From the NCBI GenBank assembly GCA_963796915.1, contig CAWCNI010000004.1, positions 1,426,001-1,490,000 on the forward strand: a DNA stretch of 64,000 bases. Direction: 5' to 3'. This stretch comes from JAENWD01 sp963796915 (GTDB taxonomy: Bacteria > Acidobacteriota > Vicinamibacteria > Vicinamibacterales > JAENWD01). Positions 38,926 to 47,479 of the stretch are shown one piece after another (positions within the stretch are counted from its first letter, which is position 1; each line of letters starts with the position of its first letter). The notes below the pieces were generated by a model. The model did no database searches and had not been told where the DNA came from. It saw nothing but the letters and a program-made list of their open reading frames with translations. A program made the translations under genes and the position numbers.

Positions 38926-39651
38926 GTGCCAGACCCGCGTCCAGCCAGCGAGACGCGCGAGATCCTGGACCGTCTCGAGAGCCAGCATCCGGGCGCCGAC
39001 ACCGAACTGCACTACCGCACGCCGTTCGAGTTGCTGATCGCTACCATTCTGTCGGCGCAGTCCACCGATGCGCGCGTGAACATCGTCACGCCGGCCTTGT
39101 TCGCCCGCTTCCCTGACGCCCGCGCGCTCGCCGGCGTCGAGCCCGAAGAGGTCGAGCCGCTCGTCGTGTCTACCGGGTTTTTCCGAAGCAAGTCGCGCTC
39201 GATCGTCGGCGCCGCCCGCGCGCTCGTCGAGCGGCACGGCGGCGAGGTCCCGGCCGACATGGAAGCCCTGGTGGCGTTGCCTGGAGTGGGGCGCAAGACG
39301 GCCAACGTCGTCCTCGGTCATGCGCTGGGCGTGCCCGGGCTGCCGGTGGATCGGCACGTCCTCAGAGTCGCGAATCGCCTCGGCATCGCCGCATCGGACA
39401 ACCCCGAGGAAGTGGAACGGCAGCTGATGAAGGTGTTGCCGAAGAAGCGCTGGACACGCGCGTCGGACACGCTGATTCTTCACGGCCGTCGCATCTGCCG
39501 GCCGACGCCGCTCTGCGACCGCTGTGCCGCCCGCGATCTGTGCCGGTATTTTGCGGCCCTCGGCACACGCCGCGGAGCGAAACCGGCACGGGCGGCGAGC
39601 GGCGGCCCTCGGGCGCCCCGGAAGAAGGCCGCGCCCCCACGCGCGCGATGA
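38926..39651 (+). CDS. nth: endonuclease III (DNA glycosylase/AP lyase)
   Basis: Base-excision repair of oxidised pyrimidines. 241 aa from GTG 38926, eight bases after the DUF3467 stop. Helix-hairpin-helix LVALPGVGRKTANVVLGHAL with catalytic Lys, and catalytic Asp in GLPVDRHVLRVANRLG. The C-terminal 4Fe-4S ligands read C-X5-C-X2-C-X5-C (CRPTPLCDRCAARDLC), one residue shorter in the first loop than the usual C-X6-C. A basic Ala/Arg/Lys tail of about 28 residues follows. The stop overlaps the next ATG (ATGA). Confidence 0.93.
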   Translation: MPDPRPASETREILDRLESQHPGADTELHYRTPFELLIATILSAQSTDARVNIVTPALFARFPDARALAGVEPEEVEPLVVSTGFFRSKSRSIVGAARALVERHGGEVPADMEALVALPGVGRKTANVVLGHALGVPGLPVDRHVLRVANRLGIAASDNPEEVERQLMKVLPKKRWTRASDTLILHGRRICRPTPLCDRCAARDLCRYFAALGTRRGAKPARAASGGPRAPRKKAAPPRAR

Positions 39652-40094
39652 CCCGGCAGCAGTTCGAGTCGCTGACGAGAGACGCGCTGCGCGCGATTCC
39701 GCGCAGCTTCCGCGACCGCATGGCCAACGTCGAGATCGTGATTGAGGATCGCGCCGCGCCGGAGCTGCTCGCGGAGATGGACATGGAGCCCGACGACGAG
39801 CTCTTCGGCCTCTACCAAGGGACGCCGTTGACCGAACGCAGCTGGGCGCACGGCAACGCATTGCCCGACCGCATCATCCTGTTTCAGCAAACGCTCGAAG
39901 CGGCGTCCGCGGACATCGACGAGTTGTTCACAGAGATCTGCCTGACACTCATTCACGAGGCCGGCCACTACTTCGGGCTGAGCGAGGACGAGGTTCAGGA
40001 GGCCGAGGAGTTGTGGCTGGCCGAGGAAGGCGAGGGGGCCGAGGGAGCCGACGAAGGCCAGGGCGGCGACGGGCCTGAGGGCGAGAAGCGGTGA
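39648..40094 (+). CDS. zincin-like metallopeptidase (DUF1025 family)
   Basis: 148 aa. The central LIHEAGHYFGLSEDEV supplies the HExxH zinc motif (about residue 102) of the small PF06262-type metallopeptidases. An upstream block DELFGLYQGTPLTER is also typical. The C-terminal 25 residues are Glu/Gly-rich and low in complexity. Physiological substrate is unknown. Translationally coupled to nth (ATGA) and rsmA (GTGA). Confidence 0.88.
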   Translation: MTRQQFESLTRDALRAIPRSFRDRMANVEIVIEDRAAPELLAEMDMEPDDELFGLYQGTPLTERSWAHGNALPDRIILFQQTLEAASADIDELFTEICLTLIHEAGHYFGLSEDEVQEAEELWLAEEGEGAEGADEGQGGDGPEGEKR

Positions 40095-40891
40095 AGGCGC
40101 GCAAGCGGTTCGGGCAGCACTTTCTCGAGGCGCCGTGGGCCGTGCGTCTCGTCAACGCGATCGCGCCGCGCGCCGACGAGACGTTTCTCGAGATCGGGCC
40201 CGGGCGCGGGGCCATCACGCGGCTGCTGGCCGAACGCGCGGCGCGCGTGGTGGTCGTCGAGCTCGATCGCGATCTCGCGCAGGAGCTCGAGGCGGCGGCC
40301 ATCCCGCGCGTCACTGTTGTCCAGGCCGACTTCCTGTCGGCCGACATCGCTGCCCTGAACCTGCCGCACGGCACCCGCGTCGCCGGCAACCTCCCTTACA
40401 ACGTCGCGACGCCGATTCTGTTCCGCCTGCTCGAATCGACCCGGGGCCGCGGCACGTATCGCGACGCGACCCTGATGCTCCAGGCGGAGGTCGTCGATCG
40501 CATGACGGCCTCGCCGGGCGGCAAGACGTATGGGCCGCTCACCGTCGCCGTCGGCGTGGACGCGCTCGTCACCCGCCTGCTGACGCTCCCGCCGGGCGCG
40601 TTCCGGCCGCCGCCGAAAGTCACCTCGGCAGTGGTGCGACTGGAGTTCCCGGTGCCGCCGCCGTACCCGGACCTGCCCGACGCCTTCGCGCCGATGATCC
40701 GGAGCATCTTCACGATGCGCCGCAAGACCATCGGCAACGCGCTGGGCCCCGCGGCGGAGACCGCCGGGGTCACAGCCGCCGCGGTGCTTGCGGCCGTCGG
40801 AGTCGACGCTCGCCGCCGGCCCGAGACGCTGCCCGTGCCGACCCTGATCGACCTGGCGCGGGCGCTGACTGCCGCCCGGGACGCCAGGTAG
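40091..40891 (+). CDS. rsmA: 16S rRNA dimethyladenosine transferase
   Basis: Dimethylates two adjacent adenines at the 3' end of 16S rRNA. 266 aa. Starts KARKRFGQHFLEAP, SAM motif LEIGPGRGAITRLLAE, catalytic NLPYNVATPILF, and the C-terminal helical domain with FTMRRKTIGNAL. GTG start overlaps the metallopeptidase stop. Last gene of the lexA-nth group. Confidence 0.95.
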   Translation: MKARKRFGQHFLEAPWAVRLVNAIAPRADETFLEIGPGRGAITRLLAERAARVVVVELDRDLAQELEAAAIPRVTVVQADFLSADIAALNLPHGTRVAGNLPYNVATPILFRLLESTRGRGTYRDATLMLQAEVVDRMTASPGGKTYGPLTVAVGVDALVTRLLTLPPGAFRPPPKVTSAVVRLEFPVPPPYPDLPDAFAPMIRSIFTMRRKTIGNALGPAAETAGVTAAAVLAAVGVDARRRPETLPVPTLIDLARALTAARDAR

Positions 40892-40912
40892 GTGGCCGGA
40901 GGGCTCGCTATC

Positions 40913-40937
40913 CGACAAGTGTCGTCTGTGCTATATT
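40913..40937 (+). promoter_or_regulatory. putative RNase J promoter with palindrome
   Basis: CGACA-AG-TGTCG (40913-40924) is a perfect 12-bp inverted repeat just upstream of TATATT (40932-40937), a good -10. No good -35 is present, so activation or repression at the palindrome is possible. The 233-bp gap to the RNase J start includes a leader of about 180 nt. Confidence 0.5.
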
Positions 40938-41050
40938 TTCCGACGGTTCGACCTCTCCGCTTCAACGGTTCGCCAGGCTGTCCCAGCGGCCTGTTCGCCG
41001 ATCGGCGCGGGCGCCCGCCCGCATTTGTCGGCATCCCTGTGCGCTGAGCG

Positions 41051-41066
41051 TCCCGACGTATCGGGA
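41051..41066 (+). promoter_or_regulatory. hairpin in the RNase J leader
   Basis: TCCCGA-CGTA-TCGGGA, 6-bp stem and 4-base loop. A second, GGCCT-CGCA-AGGCC, lies about 30 bp downstream. Both fall in the 5' untranslated region and could affect stability or self-regulation. Confidence 0.4.
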
Positions 41067-41124
41067 TCGCCCGGGACAGGTGTGACTGCGGCCGGCCTCG
41101 CAAGGCCAGCCAGCTGGGTACCCG

Positions 41125-42795
41125 ATGTCTGAATCCGTGACGCCCCTCGAGGTTGTGCCTCTCGGTGGGCTCGGTGAGTTCGGCATGAACATGATGGCCG
41201 TGTCGTGGGGCGAAACCACGCTGGTCGTCGATGCCGGCGCGATGTTCCCAGGCCCCGAGCTGCCAGGCGTGGACCTGGTGGTGCCGGATCTCACCTACCT
41301 CCAGAGTCGCCGCGTGTCGGCGCTCGTGCTGACGCACGGACACGAGGATCACATCGGCGGCGTGCCCTATGTCTGGCCGCTGCTCGACGGGCCGGTCTAC
41401 GGCACTCCCCTCACGCTGGCCCTGGTCGAACCCAAGCTCGCGGAGCACCAGATCGATGCCGGCGACCGTCTCCATCCGGTGCAGCCCCGCGATCGCGTGC
41501 GCGTCGGCGACTTCGAAGTCGAATTCGTCCAGGTCACGCACAGCATCCCCGACGCGGTTGCGCTCGCCATTCACACGCCGGTCGGGACGCTGGTGCACAC
41601 CGGCGACTTCAAGGTGGATCAGACCCCGCTCGACGGGCGCCACTTCGATCTGCATCGGTTCGCGACGCTGGGCGCTGAGGGCGTGCTCGCGCTGTTTGCC
41701 GACAGCACGAACATCGACCGGCCTGGGTTCACGGGCTCGGAGCTGGAGGTGGTCGGCCCCTTCGAGGAGATCTTCACGTCAGCCACCGGCCTGCTGGTAG
41801 TGGCGACGTTCTCGTCCAGCATCCATCGCATGCAGCTGCTGGTCCGGCTGGCCGAGCGCTTCGGCCGCAAGGTGGCGTTCATCGGCCGGGGCATGATGCA
41901 GAACTCGGAGATCGCCGTCCGGCTGGGATATCTGACGATTCCCGCAGGACTGCAGATCCGCGACTCCGACGTGCCGAGCCAGCGGCCCGGCGACGTCCTG
42001 TGCATCACCACGGGGTCGCAGGGCGAGCCGCATTCCGGACTCGCGCGCATCGCGATCGACGACCACCGGCACGTCAAGCTCGGACCGGGCGACACGGTGG
42101 TCCTCTCCGCGCGGGCCATCCCCGGCAACGAGAAGGCGATCGCGCGCGTGATCAACCACCTGGCGCGGCGCGGCGCCGAGGTGGTGACCGAATCGATGCG
42201 CCACGTCCACGTGTCGGGTCATGGCAGCGAGGAAGAGCTGAAGCTGGTGCTGTCGCTCGTGCGGCCACGGCACTTCATCCCCGTGCATGGCGAGTACCGC
42301 CACCTCGCACATCACCGGCGCGTCGCGCAGCGCGTCACCCGCGGCTCGGAGCATCCGACAGAGGTCGTCCTCGTCGAGGACGGCGACATCCTCCGCTTCG
42401 ATGGCCGGGCGGCGGAGATCGTCGGCAAGGCGCCGACTGGCCGCGTCCTGATCGACGACACCCGTCTCGGCGAGGTCGCCGACGAAGTGATTCGCGATCG
42501 GCGCCACCTCGCCGGCGACGGCATCGTGCTGCCGGTCGTGGCGATGCGCATCTTGAACGGCGAGCTGGCAGGGTCGCCGGAGATCGTCACGCGCGGCGTC
42601 GTGGCGGACGCGGCGCGCGAGAGCCTGCTGGCGGAAGGCTCGGCGCTGCTCGCCCACTTCATCGGCGAGCTCAGCGTGGAGGAACGGACCGATCCCGGCC
42701 TGCTTCGTGAGGCCATCCGGACGGAAGTGCGGCGATTCTTTCGCAAGCGTACCGGGCGGCGCCCGCTGGTGCTGCCCATCGTCATGGAGATTTGA
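41125..42795 (+). CDS. rnj: ribonuclease J
   Basis: Exo/endoribonuclease of the metallo-beta-lactamase/beta-CASP group that drives mRNA decay and rRNA maturation. 556 aa. Motif HGHEDHIGGVP (about residue 72), HTGDFKVDQTP, DSTNIDRPGFTGSE, then the beta-CASP insert and HVSGHGSEEELKLVLSLVRPRHFIPVHGEYRHL; a C-terminal domain of about 110 residues ends the protein. Precedes ftsK with a 6-bp gap. Confidence 0.95.
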   Translation: MSESVTPLEVVPLGGLGEFGMNMMAVSWGETTLVVDAGAMFPGPELPGVDLVVPDLTYLQSRRVSALVLTHGHEDHIGGVPYVWPLLDGPVYGTPLTLALVEPKLAEHQIDAGDRLHPVQPRDRVRVGDFEVEFVQVTHSIPDAVALAIHTPVGTLVHTGDFKVDQTPLDGRHFDLHRFATLGAEGVLALFADSTNIDRPGFTGSELEVVGPFEEIFTSATGLLVVATFSSSIHRMQLLVRLAERFGRKVAFIGRGMMQNSEIAVRLGYLTIPAGLQIRDSDVPSQRPGDVLCITTGSQGEPHSGLARIAIDDHRHVKLGPGDTVVLSARAIPGNEKAIARVINHLARRGAEVVTESMRHVHVSGHGSEEELKLVLSLVRPRHFIPVHGEYRHLAHHRRVAQRVTRGSEHPTEVVLVEDGDILRFDGRAAEIVGKAPTGRVLIDDTRLGEVADEVIRDRRHLAGDGIVLPVVAMRILNGELAGSPEIVTRGVVADAARESLLAEGSALLAHFIGELSVEERTDPGLLREAIRTEVRRFFRKRTGRRPLVLPIVMEI

Positions 42796-42801
42796 GTCGA
42801 C

Positions 42802-45189
42802 GTGGCCACGACATCCACCATTTCCCGGCGCACGAGCGAGTTTGCTGGCGTTGCCCTGTTTGCGGCATCGCTGATCTGGCTGATCGCGCTGGTGACGCAC
42901 GAGCCGTCCGACCCCGTGTGGTTCTTCACCGCGGGCGACGTGCATCGGGCCGCCAACTTCATCGGCCTCGTCGGCGCGTTCCTGTCGGAGGCCTCGCTCC
43001 AGGTCCTCGGCTACACGGCGTTCCTGGTGCCCGTGGTGCTTGCGGTGATCGGGTGGCACCTGTTCTGGTGCCGCGCGGTGGACTCGGTCTACACGAAAGC
43101 CATCGGCACGACATTGATGTTCGGCTGCCTGAGCGCGCTGTTCGGCCTGGTCATCGGCAGCGCCGATCTGAACGGGCGCACCTTCAGGGCGGGCGGCTAC
43201 GTTGGCGAGTGGATCGGCGACATCTGCTCGGCGTACCTGAACCGGCCGGGCGCGATCATCATCGTGCTGACGCTGCTGGCGCTGTCAGTGATTCTCGCGA
43301 CGCAATTCTCGTTCGGGCGGACGTCGTCGGCCGCGTTCAAGGCGTCCGCGGCGCTGGCCGGGCGAGGAACGGCGCGGTTCGGCGAATGGCGTGAGGAGCG
43401 CCGGCGTGAGGCCGAGCGGCGTGAAGTGATCGCGAAGCACACGAAGAAGAACGGCGCCGCGGCTGGCGCCGAAGCTGCGACCGCCGTCGCAGCGGCACGC
43501 GCCGCGCGACAGACGCAAAAGGATCGCGACAAGACGAAGGACAAGGTGGCGCGCGTCGACGACGACTTCGAAGAGGACGAAGAGATCGACGAGCCAGTGA
43601 CGCCGCCGGGCCGTCGCGGCGCGAGCGAGGCACCGGCGATCGCGCCGCCGCGTCCGTCGCGCGCGAAAGTCACGACGCCCGCGCTGCCGCTCGGCGAAAG
43701 CGACGCGACGTCACGCGCCCCGGTGGAACGCAGGATGGGCGGCTTCACGCTGCCGCCCCTGTCGCTCCTCGACGCCGCGAAGGCGGAGCGGAAGGTCGAC
43801 GAGCGCGAGCTGATGGAAGGCGCGCGGCTGCTCGAGGAGAAATGCCACGAGTTCTCGGTCGCCGGATCTGTTGTCCAGATTCATCCGGGGCCGGTGGTCA
43901 CGACGTTCGAGTTCAAGCCCGACGCCGGCGTGAAGTACAGCAAGATCACCGGCCTGGCCGAGGATCTGTGTCTTGGTCTTCAGGCGGAGTCGATCATCAT
44001 CGATCGGCTGCCCGGCAAGTCCACCGTCGGCATCCAGGTGCCGAACCAGATTCGCGAGCAGATCTCGCTGCGCGAGCTCCTGGACTCGGAGACGTATCGA
44101 CGGTCCAGCTCGAAGCTCACGCTGGCCATGGGCAAGACCATCCACGGCGAGCCCTTCTTCGCCGACCTCGCGGCGATGCCGCACCTGCTCATCGCCGGGT
44201 CCACCGGCATGGGTAAGTCTGTGGGCCTCAACGCGATGCTCACGAGCATCCTCTACCGCGCGACGCCCGACGACGTGCGGCTGATCATGATCGACCCGAA
44301 GCGCCTCGAGCTGGGCATGTACGAAGACATCCCGCACCTGCTCACCCCCGTCGTGGTCGAGCCCAAGCTCGCCGCCAACGCGCTCCGCTGGGCGGTGCAC
44401 GAGATGGAAGAGCGCTACAAGACGCTCGCGGCCGAGGGCGTCCGGAACATCGATCAGTACAACCGGAACATCCGGCACATGCTCGAAGACAAGGACGCGA
44501 AATTCGATGGCGAGCCGCCCAGGCAGTTGCCCTTCATCGTCGTCGTGATCGACGAGCTCGCGGATCTGATGATGGTGGCCGGCAACGAGGTGGAAGAATC
44601 GATCTGCCGGCTGGCGCAGATGGCGCGCGCGGTGGGCATTCACCTGATTCTTGCCACGCAGCGCCCGTCGGTGGACGTCATCACCGGGCTGATCAAGGCC
44701 AACCTGCCCGCCCGCATCGCGTTCAGGGTGTCGTCGCGGATCGACTCGAGAACCGTGCTCGACGGCAACGGCGCCGAGCAGCTGCTCGGCAAGGGCGACA
44801 TGCTGTTCCTGCCGCCTGCGTCCTCGCGCTACGTTCGCCTGCACGGGCCGTACATCTCGGAACAGGAGAGCGCCAGGCTGGCCAGCTTCCTGCGCAAGCA
44901 GGGACGGCCGATCTACGACACGTCGATTACCGCCGAGGAGAAGACGACGCAGGCGATGGAGTTCGAGAAGGACGACCTGTACGACGAAGCGGCGCGTATC
45001 GTCGTGCAGAGCGGCCAGGCGTCGATCTCCTACCTGCAGCGGCGTCTCCGGATCGGGTTCAGCCGGGCGGCACGCCTGGTGGACATGATGGAGGCCGACG
45101 GCCTGGTTTCGGCGGCCGCCGGCGGCAAGGCACGCGAAGTTCTCGTCGGCAAGGACTACTTCGACGAGGTGGACGCACAGGTTCGATAG
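42802..45189 (+). CDS. ftsK: FtsK/SpoIIIE DNA translocase
   Basis: Pumps chromosome termini through the septum. 795 aa. Four N-terminal membrane helices (about 17-170), a charged Ala/Arg/Lys/Asp linker (about 195-310), the motor with Walker A IAGSTGMGKSVGLNAML and Walker B FIVVVIDELADLMMVAG, and a C-terminal winged-helix gamma domain (about 725-790; SISYLQRRLRIGFSRAARLVDMME) that reads KOPS. GTG start. Confidence 0.95.
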   Translation: MATTSTISRRTSEFAGVALFAASLIWLIALVTHEPSDPVWFFTAGDVHRAANFIGLVGAFLSEASLQVLGYTAFLVPVVLAVIGWHLFWCRAVDSVYTKAIGTTLMFGCLSALFGLVIGSADLNGRTFRAGGYVGEWIGDICSAYLNRPGAIIIVLTLLALSVILATQFSFGRTSSAAFKASAALAGRGTARFGEWREERRREAERREVIAKHTKKNGAAAGAEAATAVAAARAARQTQKDRDKTKDKVARVDDDFEEDEEIDEPVTPPGRRGASEAPAIAPPRPSRAKVTTPALPLGESDATSRAPVERRMGGFTLPPLSLLDAAKAERKVDERELMEGARLLEEKCHEFSVAGSVVQIHPGPVVTTFEFKPDAGVKYSKITGLAEDLCLGLQAESIIIDRLPGKSTVGIQVPNQIREQISLRELLDSETYRRSSSKLTLAMGKTIHGEPFFADLAAMPHLLIAGSTGMGKSVGLNAMLTSILYRATPDDVRLIMIDPKRLELGMYEDIPHLLTPVVVEPKLAANALRWAVHEMEERYKTLAAEGVRNIDQYNRNIRHMLEDKDAKFDGEPPRQLPFIVVVIDELADLMMVAGNEVEESICRLAQMARAVGIHLILATQRPSVDVITGLIKANLPARIAFRVSSRIDSRTVLDGNGAEQLLGKGDMLFLPPASSRYVRLHGPYISEQESARLASFLRKQGRPIYDTSITAEEKTTQAMEFEKDDLYDEAARIVVQSGQASISYLQRRLRIGFSRAARLVDMMEADGLVSAAAGGKAREVLVGKDYFDEVDAQVR

Positions 45190-45203
45190 GTCGGAGGCGA
45201 CCA

Positions 45204-47203
45204 ATGCGCCGGATTCTTCTGCTCACGCTTGCTGCGACGCTGCTCGTGCAGTCGCCGCTCTGGGCGCAGACGACTGCGAAGTCGATGTACGCGCGGCTGC
45301 AGGGTCGCGAACAGACCGCCCGCCGGGCGCTCGAACAGGGCGGGACGTCGGATGCCGTCCGCAAAGAGCTCGTGCGTGTGGTCGCGGGCTACGAGAGCCT
45401 CGTCGGACGCTTCCCGCGCAGCGGCTACAGCGACAACGCCCTGTGGCAGGGCGCCATGCTCTCGGCGTCGAGCTACGCGCGGTTCCGTGTCGAGTCGGAC
45501 CGGGCGCAGGCAGTGCATCTGCTCAAGCGCCTCACCACCGAATACCCGTCGTCGACGCTCAGCCGGCAGGCGAAGCCGGCACTCGCCAGGCTGAGCGGAC
45601 CAGCGGAGACGTCAACTGTTCACGCGATGACTGCTGCGCCAACGCCGACTGAACGTCCGCTGCCGGCGCCTCCGCAGCCAGCCTGCCCGCGCGCAGCCTG
45701 CCCACGCGTGAAGTCGTCGAGCCAGCGCTCCCGCCGGCGGTGCCGGCGTCGGCCTCAGTCAAGATGCCGGCCGCGCCTGTGCCGACAGTCGCAGCGCCGT
45801 CAGGCCCGGCGGCACAGCTGCGTGCCGTCCGCCGCACCATCCTCCCGGACGTCGTCCGTGTGGCGATCGAGCTCGATCGCGAAGTGGACTACCACGACGA
45901 CCGAATCAGCGGGCCGGACAGAATCTTCGTCGACCTCCAGGGGGCTGAGGCGGCAGCGGGCGTGAAGACGAGCGAAGTGTGGGACGACGGCGTCGTGAAG
46001 GCGGTGCGAGTCGGCGCGCGCGGCGCTGCCCTGCGCGTTGTCCTCGATCTCGACAGCGTCAGCCGCTACAGCGTGTTCACGCTCTACAACCCGTTCCGCG
46101 TCGTCGTGGATCTCGACCGCCGCGGTACGACCGACCAGGTCGCCAAGGCCTCGTTTCTGCCGCCGCCGCCCCCGGCGCCCGGGAAGAGCGACGCGGGCTC
46201 CCGGCTTGACGCGTCGTCGAAGCCTGAGGCCAGCGCGAGGCCCGACGCACCTGTCGACCCGATTGTCATGGGCTCCGCGGCGACGGAGAGAGTCGTCATT
46301 CCGGTCGAGGACGCTCTGAAGCCGGCGCCGCAAGTGGACAGCGTTGCCGCCGGGGCCACGATCGCGGTGCCTTCCCCACCGGCGCCGCCGCTGCCGGCCA
46401 CACGCGCGGCGGGAGCCGCGTCGTCGACGAAGCCCGTGCCGGAGCCAGTGCCAGCGCCGCCAGCGCTCAACCTGCAGGGGCACTTCTCGCTGTCGCGTCA
46501 GCTGGGTCTCGGTATCTCGCGGATCGTGATCGACCCCGGCCACGGCGGTCACGATCCGGGCGCCCAGACACGAGGTATGAACGAGGCGGATCTGGTCCTC
46601 GACGTGGCGCTGCGGCTCGAACAGCTGCTGGCCAAGACGCCGGGCGTCGAAGTCGTGCTCACGAGACGCACCAATGTCTTCGTGCCGCTCGAGGAACGGA
46701 CGGCGATCGCCAATCGCGAAGGGGCCGACCTGTTCCTGTCGATCCACGCCAACGCCAGCCGCAATCCGAAGGCCCGGGGCGTCGAGACGTATTTCCTGAA
46801 CTTCGCGTCGAACCCCGACGCGGAAGCCGTGGCTGCCCGGGAGAACTCGGCGTCGGGCCAGACGATGCACAGCCTGCCGGACATCGTGAAGGCGATCACG
46901 CTGAACAACAAGCTCGATGAGTCGCGGGATTTCGCGACGCTGGTTCAGCGGTCGATGGTCGATCGCCTGGCGGCAGGCACGGCGGGCACCCGCGATCTCG
47001 GCGTCAAGCAGGCGCCGTTCGTCGTGCTCATCGGCGCCGGGATGCCAAGTGTCCTCGCGGAGATCTCCTTCGTGACGCACCAGCAGGAAGGACGGCTCCT
47101 CAAGACCGCGGCCTATCGCCAGAAGATCGCGGAAGCGCTGTATCGAGGGGTCGCCGAATATCAGCGGTCGCTGAAGGCCGTGCGCACAGTCGCGCGGCAG
47201 TGA
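45204..47203 (+). CDS. N-acetylmuramoyl-L-alanine amidase (AMIN + Amidase_3), one-base frameshift
   Basis: Periplasmic amidase that splits the septal peptidoglycan. About 666 aa. Signal peptide (MRRILLLTLAATLLVQSPLWA), a TPR-like region with RFPRSGYSDNALWQGA, a Pro-rich linker, an AMIN domain (DVVRVAIELDREVDYHDD) and the zinc amidase (IVIDPGHGGHDPGAQ, ETYFLNFASN, AEISFVTHQQEG). Frames switch near 45665-45710, where PLPAPPQP would join ASLPARSLPTREVVEP; one base appears missing. No GTAC lies there. GGAGG precedes the ATG, 14 bp after ftsK. Confidence 0.87.
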
Positions 47204-47224
47204 CTCAACGGCCGCGCGCCGCCG

Positions 47225-47470
47225 TCACTCCGAGAGGTGCAATGACAGGTCGTCGCCGCTCGATCCGTGAGTCGCGCTGACTGGACGCCACGCGCGCAAT
47301 CCGATCAGCACTCCCGCCAGGACACATCCCAGGACGACCGCCAGCAGAGTCATGGCGCCGGTCAGCCCGAGCGCGCGCAGAATCACGTCGCCGAGCGTCA
47401 CCGCGTCGGTTGGCGGCCCGATGACCCTGACGATGATCGGCGACGCCGGCGGGAGGGGCGGGGCAATCAC
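47225..47470 (-). CDS. small single-pass membrane protein
   Basis: 81 aa, not recognised. A Pro-rich N-terminus and one strong hydrophobic helix (about 36-58, GAMTLLAVVLGCVLAGVLIG), then a short acidic tail. It starts nine bases after the pepA stop, so it is probably translated with pepA. The opposite-strand open frame has no better claim. Confidence 0.6.
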   Translation of the reverse strand: MIAPPLPPASPIIVRVIGPPTDAVTLGDVILRALGLTGAMTLLAVVLGCVLAGVLIGLRAWRPVSATHGSSGDDLSLHLSE

Positions 47471-47479
47471 GAGATCAGT

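Noticed and set aside
37966..39651. A natural LexA-endonuclease III fusion
   Set aside because: The middle part is out-of-frame DUF3467 sequence and a single G removal restores the LexA stop.
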